From positions 1 through 11,081 of the forward strand of contig JAQWCT010000067.1 of assembly GCA_028705785.1 (NCBI GenBank): 11,081 nt of DNA, written 5' to 3'. The position numbers were made by a program, and so were the translations under genes. This stretch comes from Sulfurospirillaceae bacterium (GTDB lineage Bacteria; Campylobacterota; Campylobacteria; Campylobacterales; Sulfurospirillaceae). A model generated the notes under the pieces. It was given only the letters and a program-made list of their open reading frames with translations. It had not been told where the DNA came from and did no database searches. The stretch's first letter is position 1, and each line of letters begins with the position of its first letter. Shown piece by piece: positions 4,779 through 11,081 of the stretch.

Positions 4779-5324
4779 ATGTGTCAAGGTCGCCATTTTA
4801 TCCAAAAAATTACTGCTCCAAAAGAGGCAGAAAATTTCAAATGGAGTCATTTTAATCCTAAGTCGCCCATGCCTCCCATCCTTTTTCCCTCTCCTGAATT
4901 TTTAGGAAAAGTAGGGGTGAGTGCCATCGCAGAAATCGTCTTGCACCATCATCGTTTATTGCAAAAAAGCAGCATTTCGCATCTGTATCCTACGGATGAG
5001 GAACATTTTTTAGAGGGTGTTTCTAAAGCGAGTCATTTTCTCATTGAAGTACTAGGAGGTGAGAAAGTGTATACCTTTAGCTATGGCCCTCCTGCTCTTT
5101 GTCGGACACATGCTCCCTTTAGCATTGATGATGAAGCAAGGGAAGTGTGGCTTATGATGTACAAACAAACTTTTCACGACCTCCATCTCCCCAAAGCGCT
5201 TATCGAGGAGTTTTGGAACTGGCTAGAACCTCTTTCTATGCGCATGGTCAATCGTAAAAGCGCAACAACACATCTTAAACGCTTTTTATATGAAGATATG
5301 AAAGCAGAGTTTGGCATCCGATGA
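4779..5324 (+). CDS. Truncated-hemoglobin-family globin (second paralogue)
   Basis: 181 residues, with an N-terminal extension of about 35 residues followed by a 2-over-2 globin core. Matching points with the first globin are FPSPEF (36-41), a His cluster at 56-58, SHLYPTD (67-73), VLGGEKVY (91-98), and RTHAPFSI (109-116) with the likely proximal His111. AREVWLMMY (120-128) then matches the RDIWLMC segment. The GHPxLRxR loop of the first copy is here GPPALCRT, so the haem pocket differs. AAGGA lies 6 bases before the ATG. The stop overlaps the next start by ATGA. Haem binding is expected; the function in a metal-uptake operon is unknown. Candidates are oxygen delivery to the neighbouring monooxygenase, redox chemistry on the imported ligand, or NO/oxygen sensing. 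Confidence 0.85.
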   Translation: MCQGRHFIQKITAPKEAENFKWSHFNPKSPMPPILFPSPEFLGKVGVSAIAEIVLHHHRLLQKSSISHLYPTDEEHFLEGVSKASHFLIEVLGGEKVYTFSYGPPALCRTHAPFSIDDEAREVWLMMYKQTFHDLHLPKALIEEFWNWLEPLSMRMVNRKSATTHLKRFLYEDMKAEFGIR

Positions 5325-6355
5325 AATGGGGAATATTTTGTCTTTTTGAGCGCTTTAATGAAGACGCTTGTGATGCGATTGAAAATCAACTCAAATTGAT
5401 CGAGCTTGTAGATGCTATGCGGTTTGATGAGGTTTGGGTAGGGGAACATCACTTTAATGATTTTAGTATTTGCCCCTCTCCCGCACTACTTTTAGCGTAT
5501 GCTAGTGCGAGAACTAAATATGTAAGATTGGGATGTGCAGGTTTCTTAGCCCCTTTTTACGATGCGATTCGCTTAGCCGAAGAGGTAGCCACTCTTGACA
5601 TTTTAAGTGGTGGTCGAATGAATTTGGGTTTTGCTAAAGGTGCTTTTGCACCCGATTCTAAGCATTTTAATGTCACAGTCGAAAATCTTCGCCCGATGAT
5701 GTTTGAGTGTGCACAAGCCGTCACACAACTCTTACATGTAAAGGATAAGCCTGTTAGTTTTCAAGGTGAGTCTATCAACTTTTCAGAAGTGGATATCGAG
5801 CCAAAACCGATTCAAGGCAAAATACCAACTTACATTGCCACTTTCGCATCTGATGAAACGATAGCTTTTGCTGCCCAAAGAGGTTTGGGGCTGATGCTTT
5901 CGCAAGGGGTTGATTTAGACGAGTGTGTGAGGGTGAGTCAAGCATATGAAGCCATTTCAGGATTTGCACCGAACATCGTGTTATTGAGGACTTTTTATGT
6001 CGCCCCTAGTATTGAAGAGGCGGAAAATAAAGCGCGCCCTGCGATTGACCATTTTGCTAAGTCGATGCGTGCAGCTTCTTCTTTTAACAAATCACCCCAC
6101 TTTAACAGAAGTCAATACGAAAAGCTTATTGCTGAGCGAAACACCTTTTTTGATGGGCAGAAATTTTTCGACTGTGGCATCATTGGCGATGCACAAGCAT
6201 GTATAGAAAAAATCAAAGCCATTCAAGCTAAATTAGCGCATGTCACGATAACGCTCAAACCGCTTGGGGTTGATCTGCTTGAGAATGTGACACTTTTGCG
6301 TACCTTTAATGAAAAAGTGCGCCAATTTTGCGAAGTAACAAAGGAATTGGTATGA
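5321..6355 (+). CDS. Luciferase-like flavin-dependent monooxygenase
   Basis: 344 residues, the usual size for the bacterial luciferase-like (LLM) family of reduced-FMN-dependent oxygenases with a TIM-barrel fold. Family hallmarks are the short first strand KWGIFCLFE (2-10), WVGEHHF (39-45) with the His pair near the flavin, RLGCAGFLAPFYDAIRLAEE (69-88), and LDILSGGRMNLGFAKGAF (92-109). No signal peptide is seen, so it is cytoplasmic. It needs reduced flavin from a separate reductase, which is not in the window. It overlaps the globin gene upstream and the binding-protein gene downstream by 4 bases each, so it is built into the transport operon. Members such as the EDTA and NTA monooxygenases attack metal chelators, so breakdown of an imported metal ligand is a reasonable guess but no more. 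Confidence 0.88.
   Translation: MKWGIFCLFERFNEDACDAIENQLKLIELVDAMRFDEVWVGEHHFNDFSICPSPALLLAYASARTKYVRLGCAGFLAPFYDAIRLAEEVATLDILSGGRMNLGFAKGAFAPDSKHFNVTVENLRPMMFECAQAVTQLLHVKDKPVSFQGESINFSEVDIEPKPIQGKIPTYIATFASDETIAFAAQRGLGLMLSQGVDLDECVRVSQAYEAISGFAPNIVLLRTFYVAPSIEEAENKARPAIDHFAKSMRAASSFNKSPHFNRSQYEKLIAERNTFFDGQKFFDCGIIGDAQACIEKIKAIQAKLAHVTITLKPLGVDLLENVTLLRTFNEKVRQFCEVTKELV
5732..5741. repeat. TTACATGTAA palindrome, copy 3
   Basis: Exact copy inside the flavin monooxygenase gene, again read as Leu-His-Val. Confidence 0.7.
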
Positions 6356-7368
6356 AAAAAATCGTTTTAGTACTTTTGGGGTTACTCGTAAGTTTGAGTG
6401 CTCGTGAAATCGTCGATATGGGAGGCAAAAAAGTTGCAATCCCTGATGTCATTACCAAAGTGTTTGGCACATCGCCACCTTCAACCTATATGATCTATAC
6501 GATTGATGCTTCTTTAATCGTAGGGCTTAATTTCAACCATGCCCGTGGCAACAACGAATCTTCCAATATGCTTGATCCTCGTTTTATGGCACTTCCCGTT
6601 GTGGGAGGTCTTCAAGGAGGAGGGAACAGCATGAACCGCGAAACCTTGCTTTCCTTGCACCCTGATGTGGTCTTTTTATGGAACAATGATGCTTCGAGTC
6701 AACTAGCGCAGTACCTCTTTGAGAGCAGTAAAATCCCAAGTATCAATGTGGATTTAGAGAGCGTTGAGAGCCTGCCCAAAGCATACCTTTTCTTTGGAGA
6801 GGTTCTAAACAGAGAGCCTCGTGCAAAAGTACTCTCAGACTATGCCAGTGCCGCACTGGAAAAAACCAAAGCAATTGTTCAAAACAATGCCACAAAACAC
6901 CCTGTTGTCTACTACGCTGAGGGTACAGATGGGCTTTCCACCGAATGTGACCAGTCATTTCACTACGAAGCGATTAAATTTACAGGCGGCATCAATCCGC
7001 ATCTCTGCTCGACCAAAAGCGGACTTGGGATGGAAAAAGTCTCCTTAGAGCAGGTCATTTTGTACAATCCTGACATCATCGTAGCGCAAGAGAGAGAATT
7101 TTTTAAGAATATCAAAAGTGATGCGAGATGGAATTCTATCAAAGCGGTCAAAGAGGGCAAAATCTTTCTCGTACCCAAAGTGCCGTTTAACTGGATTGAT
7201 AGACCTCCGTCTTTCATGAGGCTTTTGGGTGTTAGGTGGTTGACGCATATCTTTTACAATACACCCAATTCGGAGCAGTTTGCGCAAGAGATGCGTGAAT
7301 TTTATAAACTCTTTTTGAACATTGATTTAGCCGATGAGCAGATCCATCACATCTCGGGCGTGCTATGA
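6352..7368 (+). CDS. FecB-like periplasmic substrate-binding protein (second paralogue)
   Basis: 338 residues. The start at 6352 overlaps the upstream stop (ATGA) and gives a clean signal peptide, MKKIVLVLLGLLVSLSA. An ATG 24 bases earlier would put charged residues before it and is less likely. It is a class III binding protein with FGTSPPSTYMIYTID (38-52), YYAEG (187-191), STECDQSFHYE (197-206) and PFNWIDRPPSFMR (278-290). Cys199 and Cys219 match the cysteine pair of the first paralogue. It directly precedes its permease and ATPase (ATGA overlaps), so it is the cognate binding protein of this importer. BtuCD-type importers are usually for iron chelates or cobalamin, but Haemophilus MolBCA shows the class can carry molybdate and tungstate, which would suit the ModE control here. 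Confidence 0.9.
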   Translation: MKKIVLVLLGLLVSLSAREIVDMGGKKVAIPDVITKVFGTSPPSTYMIYTIDASLIVGLNFNHARGNNESSNMLDPRFMALPVVGGLQGGGNSMNRETLLSLHPDVVFLWNNDASSQLAQYLFESSKIPSINVDLESVESLPKAYLFFGEVLNREPRAKVLSDYASAALEKTKAIVQNNATKHPVVYYAEGTDGLSTECDQSFHYEAIKFTGGINPHLCSTKSGLGMEKVSLEQVILYNPDIIVAQEREFFKNIKSDARWNSIKAVKEGKIFLVPKVPFNWIDRPPSFMRLLGVRWLTHIFYNTPNSEQFAQEMREFYKLFLNIDLADEQIHHISGVL

Positions 7369-8381
7369 AAAACTCGTTTCTTTTTGGCATGATGATCGCT
7401 TTACTTGGGGCAAGTTTACTGATTTCCCTTGCGCTTGGTCGCTATGAGATTGACCTTAGTACGCTTACACAACTGCTGTTATGGAAACTTTTGAACATCG
7501 GCACGGCTCCCAAAGAGGTGATGTTACTGTCTAACATTGTCTTTGATATTCGCTTACCACGCATTTTAGCGGTTATATTAGTGGGTGCTGCACTTTCTGT
7601 CTCTGGTGGGGCCTTTCAAGCGATGTTTGTCAATCCTTTGGTATCTCCTGGTATTTTAGGTGTGCTTGCAGGCGCTTCCTTTGGTGCAGCACTTGGCATT
7701 ATGGTCTCCAATAGCTGGTTTGGCGTTCAACTCTTTTCGTTTGCTTTTGGGTTTGTAGCGGTTTTGGTAGCTCTTGGCGTGGCAAAGATTTACGGTAGAA
7801 GTGGTTCACAGACGATACTTTTAGTGTTGGGTGGTGTTATCTCTAGCTCACTTTTCTCCGCACTTCTCTCTGTTGTGAAATATGTTGCAGATCCTTACAA
7901 TAAACTTCCAACCATTGTTTATTGGTTGATGGGATCTTTCAGTGCGGTTGATATGAAAACACTCTCAAGTGTTGCAATGCCTCTGATTTTTAGCACCATC
8001 ATGTTGTCTTTGATGGGAAAATACCTCAATGTTTTAAGCCTTGGGGATGATGATGCTAAAGCTTTGGGTGTGCGGGTAACATGGGTACGCAACAGTGCGA
8101 TTTTACTTGCTACTTTGCTTAGCACTCTAACCGTTGTTGTGGCTGGAATGATCGGCTGGGTAGGACTTATCATTCCTCATATTGCGCGCTTTTTGGTTGG
8201 GGCAGATAACCGCGTTTTGCTTCCGATGTGCGCGCTTTTGGGGGCGACATTTCTCATCATCGTCGATACTTTGTGCCGTACATCGATGAGCGTGGAGATT
8301 CCCATCGGGATTGCGACTTCACTGATTGGCATTCCCATCTTTGTCTTTGCGCTTCGCAATGCGAAAAAAGGATTTGCATGA
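7365..8381 (+). CDS. FecCD/BtuC-family ABC importer permease
   Basis: 338 residues, the normal length for a BtuC-type permease expected to cross the inner membrane about ten times. Visible family motifs are DIRLPRILAVILVGAALSVS near 61-80, then GGAFQAMFVNPLVSPGILGV, and the ATPase-contacting segment LSLGDDDAKALGVRV. The late segments GMIGWVGLIIPHIARFLVG and LLPMCALLGATFLIIVDTLCR are also present. Two copies would form the channel. ATGA overlaps join it to the binding-protein gene before it and the ATPase gene after it. The substrate cannot be read from the permease; siderophore, cobalamin and molybdate importers all share this fold. Confidence 0.93.
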   Translation: MKNSFLFGMMIALLGASLLISLALGRYEIDLSTLTQLLLWKLLNIGTAPKEVMLLSNIVFDIRLPRILAVILVGAALSVSGGAFQAMFVNPLVSPGILGVLAGASFGAALGIMVSNSWFGVQLFSFAFGFVAVLVALGVAKIYGRSGSQTILLVLGGVISSSLFSALLSVVKYVADPYNKLPTIVYWLMGSFSAVDMKTLSSVAMPLIFSTIMLSLMGKYLNVLSLGDDDAKALGVRVTWVRNSAILLATLLSTLTVVVAGMIGWVGLIIPHIARFLVGADNRVLLPMCALLGATFLIIVDTLCRTSMSVEIPIGIATSLIGIPIFVFALRNAKKGFA

Positions 8382-9163
8382 GTTTTTACAGCGCCAAAAA
8401 TCTCCACTTTTCCTACAACAGCACGCCGATTTTGAAAGGAGTGGATCTTCACATTGATGAGGGCTCTATCGTTTCACTTCTAGGTCCCAATGGCACGGGA
8501 AAAAGTACGCTGATGAAACTTTTTTTAGGACTTTTAAGCCCCAAAAGCGGTGAAGTGCTCTTAAAAGGCAAAGCATTACAGAGCTATTCGATTAAAGAGA
8601 GGGCTTTACATGTAAGCTATGTTCCGCAAAGTACGCAAGTCGCGTTTGCGTTTTGTGCACTTGACATTGTCGTTATGGGGCGCATTGCTTTTGAGTCATG
8701 GTTTCAAAAACCAAGCAAAACAGACAGAGACTTAGCGCGTGCGGCGATGGAGCGACTGGGCATTTTGCATCTGGAGAAACGCACCTTTCAAACGCTGAGT
8801 GGTGGCGAAAAGCAGTTGGTGTTAATCGCTCGTTCTTTAGCGCAAGGAGCAAAAATCTTGGTGATGGATGAACCCGTTTCGGGGCTGGATTATGGCAATC
8901 AACTACGCCTTTTGGAGACGATCATGAAGCTCTCCAAAGAGGGTTACACTTTTTTAAAATCAACGCATTTTCCCGAACATGCGCTCATGCTAGGCGGTTA
9001 CACCTATGCGCTGAAAAACGGGCATATCTTAGCGCATGGGCTTACATGTAAAACGATTACGCAAGAGCTTATTAACGAGCTTTACCACACAAATATCGAG
9101 CTTAAACAGACGGTTTGCGGCTATCCTGTCTGCATTCCATCGTTTGCTCAACATACCAATTAA
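8378..9163 (+). CDS. ABC importer ATPase (FecE/BtuD-type)
   Basis: 261 residues, cytoplasmic, powering the permease. The start at 8378 (ATGA overlap) gives MSFYSAKNLHFSY, the expected beginning of the domain; an ATG 150 bases upstream lies inside the permease gene and is rejected. All catalytic elements are present: Walker A GPNGTGKST (36-44), Q-loop Gln84 in YVPQ, signature LSGGE (140-144), Walker B ILVMDE (160-165), D-loop SGLD (168-171) and switch His197 in STHFPEH. The C-terminus is Cys-containing (LTCKT, then TVCGYPVC) and ends in ordinary sequence. The receptor gene follows after 10 bases, with its ribosome binding site on this stop codon. Confidence 0.95.
   Translation: MSFYSAKNLHFSYNSTPILKGVDLHIDEGSIVSLLGPNGTGKSTLMKLFLGLLSPKSGEVLLKGKALQSYSIKERALHVSYVPQSTQVAFAFCALDIVVMGRIAFESWFQKPSKTDRDLARAAMERLGILHLEKRTFQTLSGGEKQLVLIARSLAQGAKILVMDEPVSGLDYGNQLRLLETIMKLSKEGYTFLKSTHFPEHALMLGGYTYALKNGHILAHGLTCKTITQELINELYHTNIELKQTVCGYPVCIPSFAQHTN
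8606..8615. repeat. TTACATGTAA palindrome, copy 4
   Basis: Exact copy inside the ATPase gene, read as Leu-His-Val. Confidence 0.7.
9042..9051. repeat. TTACATGTAA palindrome, copy 5
   Basis: Exact copy inside the ATPase gene but in a different frame, giving Leu-Thr-Cys-Lys. A repeat conserved across frames points to selection on DNA rather than on the protein. A one-mismatch copy, TTACATGTAT, lies at 177-186 inside modE. Confidence 0.7.
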
Positions 9164-9173
9164 AGGAGAAAAA

Positions 9174-11081
9174 ATGAAATACAAAGTTGGCTTGGCGCTC
9201 TCGTTGATTACCGCATCTGTGTTGATGGGTGAGACATTTGAGTTAGGAAAAATTGAGGTGAGTGATACTAAGGAGATTGGGCAATCTTCCTCTACTACAG
9301 TGTTAGATTCACAAACGATGCAAGATTTGGAGCGCACAACGGTGGTTGATGCTTTGAACTCACTCCCTGGCATTAATATACAAAATGGTGGTGGCAGAAA
9401 TGAACAGATGGTGATGGTTCGAGGGTTTGATGTTAAACACGCACCTCTTTTTATCGATGGTATTCCTATCTCTGTGCCATATGATGGCTATGTGGATTTT
9501 AGCCGTTTTACGACTTATGATTTATCGCAAATAGAGGTGAGTAAAGGCCTAACTTCTGTATTACTTGGCCCTAATACTTTCTCTGGTGCTATCAATATGG
9601 TCACCAAAAAACCAACCAAAGCGTTTGAGGGTGAAGTGGGTGTGGGAGCATTTAGTGGCAATGGCACAAATGGATATATCACCGCAGGTACGAATCAAGG
9701 CAGTTATTATGGCATTGTTTCACTTTCTGGGTCGAGCAAGGATAGTTATCCCCTTTCTGATGATTTCCCGAGTAATATCAAATATGAAAAAGGCGGTAGT
9801 CGCAATAATTCTTCTTCAAAAGATAATAAAATCAATCTAAAAGTAGGGTACACGCCAAATGCTACGGATGAATACTCTTTAAATTACATCAAACAACACG
9901 CAACCAAAGATGTTCCTACTTTTGCAGGTGTCATTGATGGTGTTATTATTCAAGATAATACCACGGGTAAACCAGGAGGCACGGTACACTTTTGGAAGTG
10001 GGATTACTGGGATAAAGAGAGTGTTTACTTCCTTTCTAAAACGGATTTTGATACATGGTATATCAAGACAAGACTTTATTACGATCAATTTCAAAATAAG
10101 CTAGATATGTATACCAACACTTCCTATACCACACTTGCAAGTGCATCAACCCCTTATGATGATAATACCAAAGGTGCTTCAATCGAAACAGGTATTAAAC
10201 TCTTCGATACAGATAGCTTGAAATTTGCGTTACATCATAAAATTGATACCCATAAAGAGCTTTCAACACCATCTTTTGAGATGCAAGATGAGATTTCTTC
10301 GTTTGGCGCTGAATATAAAAAAGCACTTACAGGAAGTACAACTTTAATATTAGGTGCGAGTTATGATTGGGAAGAGGCGCAAAAGGCACCTAATACTAAT
10401 TATGGTGTAAGCGGGGTAACTTATACTCAAGGGGCTGCTAGCGACGCTGGTGGTACTGTAATATCAAGTTACACAACACAGAAAAACTTTGAATTAGGTG
10501 AAGCCAGCACGCTCAATCCAATGATCAAACTTGAAACAAAAGTTGATGAAAGCGCTTCTGTGTATGGGGGTATTTCAAAGAAAAGCCGAATTCCTTCCAT
10601 TAAAGATCGCTATTCCTATAAATTGGGTGCTTATATCCCTAATCCTGATTTAGAAGAGGAGAGCATTGTTAACTATGAAATTGGCGGTACGAAATCATTT
10701 GAGTTTGTGACTTTTAAAGCGGCACTCTTTTATGCAGACATTGAAGACTATATCCAAAATGCGTATGTGCCTATTTGGTATAACAAAGGAACAACACACA
10801 CAAGGCAACAACAGCTTCAAAACATTGGCGAAGTAAGTGAAAAAGGGTTTGAACTTGAAGCGTCATTTATGCTCTCCGATAGCCTCTCGTTTGATGGTAG
10901 TTACACCCGTCTTGATATGCAAAATGAGAGCGATAGCAATGTTAAAATCACCGATGTGCCAAAGCATAAATTTTTTGCTTCCACCAAATATGAGTTCAAT
11001 AAATCACTGGCGTGGATACTCTCCTTTGAATACGATTCAGAGCGTTTAACAAGCTATGTGCTCTCCAACAGCAGTGTTTAT
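9174..11081 (+). CDS. TonB-dependent outer-membrane receptor, 3' end outside the window
   Basis: 636 codons are open to the right edge; the stop lies beyond it. The first 19 residues (MKYKVGLALSLITASVLMG) are a signal peptide. A TonB-box-like stretch, IEVSD, is at 27-31. The plug domain covers about 40-147, with LNSLPGINIQ (61-70), VRGFD (82-86), PLFIDGIPI (91-99) and LLGPNTFSGAINMVTKKP (130-147). The rest is beta-barrel sequence with alternating aromatic strands. No N-terminal signalling extension for a sigma/anti-sigma pair is present, so it is a pure transporter. AAAGGAG overlaps the ATPase stop, 5 bases from the ATG. As the last visible gene of the ModE-controlled operon it supplies the outer-membrane step. 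The cargo is inferred to be Mo/W-related from the operators; a siderophore remains possible. Confidence 0.92.
   Translation, partial: MKYKVGLALSLITASVLMGETFELGKIEVSDTKEIGQSSSTTVLDSQTMQDLERTTVVDALNSLPGINIQNGGGRNEQMVMVRGFDVKHAPLFIDGIPISVPYDGYVDFSRFTTYDLSQIEVSKGLTSVLLGPNTFSGAINMVTKKPTKAFEGEVGVGAFSGNGTNGYITAGTNQGSYYGIVSLSGSSKDSYPLSDDFPSNIKYEKGGSRNNSSSKDNKINLKVGYTPNATDEYSLNYIKQHATKDVPTFAGVIDGVIIQDNTTGKPGGTVHFWKWDYWDKESVYFLSKTDFDTWYIKTRLYYDQFQNKLDMYTNTSYTTLASASTPYDDNTKGASIETGIKLFDTDSLKFALHHKIDTHKELSTPSFEMQDEISSFGAEYKKALTGSTTLILGASYDWEEAQKAPNTNYGVSGVTYTQGAASDAGGTVISSYTTQKNFELGEASTLNPMIKLETKVDESASVYGGISKKSRIPSIKDRYSYKLGAYIPNPDLEEESIVNYEIGGTKSFEFVTFKAALFYADIEDYIQNAYVPIWYNKGTTHTRQQQLQNIGEVSEKGFELEASFMLSDSLSFDGSYTRLDMQNESDSNVKITDVPKHKFFASTKYEFNKSLAWILSFEYDSERLTSYVLSNSSVY

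Noticed and set aside
9029..10104. Short frames on both strands inside the receptor gene
   Set aside because: The receptor frame runs uninterrupted from 9174 to the edge with signal peptide, plug and barrel sequence; the other frames are by-products.
1..11081. CRISPR array, tRNA or rRNA gene, insertion sequence
   Set aside because: No regularly spaced direct repeats, no cloverleaf or rRNA-like stretches, and no transposase frame or terminal inverted repeats were found on reading.

Overview
The window looks like an accessory metal-acquisition locus from an AT-rich member of the Campylobacterota, most like Sulfurospirillum or a relative. That assignment is inferred from the short-form ExbB, the pairing of globin genes with TonB genes, the AT-rich spacers and the general protein character. 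It is not based on a database comparison. No RNA genes, insertion sequences or CRISPR arrays were seen.

Left part (1-1260). A full-length molybdate-responsive regulator, ModE (DNA-binding head plus two TOBE/Mop domains), is read leftwards. Further left, a gene on the same strand starts at position 3, and only its ATG is inside the window. On the other side of modE, a short gene for a 48-residue single-span membrane protein is read rightwards and ends in a bidirectional terminator.

Middle (1257-3257). A truncated-hemoglobin-family gene and an FecB-like periplasmic binding protein gene form a leftward pair. They are divergent from the main operon across a 372-base regulatory region. That region holds a 24-base ModE-type operator, a perfect 19-base Fur-like palindrome, several TATAAT elements and a long leader hairpin.

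Right part (3258-11081). Nine tightly packed rightward genes, mostly joined by ATGA or longer overlaps, form one operon: exbB, exbD, tonB, a second globin, a luciferase-like flavin monooxygenase, a second binding protein, a FecCD/BtuC-type permease, its ATPase, and a TonB-dependent outer-membrane receptor that runs off the right edge.

The key observation is three inverted repeats of identical design, CGTTGTAT-N8-ATATWACG, at 26-49, 959-982 and 3127-3150. They match the layout of the ModE operator in front of E. coli modA. Each sits on a plausible promoter: for the gene off the left edge, for the small membrane protein, and for the nine-gene operon. The simplest reading is that a complete TonB-to-ABC uptake route is under molybdate/tungstate control, so its likely cargo is molybdate, tungstate or a Mo/W chelate rather than iron. 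The receptor would bring the cargo across the outer membrane using ExbB-ExbD-TonB energy, the binding proteins would hand it to the BtuCD-type importer, and the globins and flavin monooxygenase would do an unknown job, perhaps processing a ligand. The cargo is inferred; the operators are seen.
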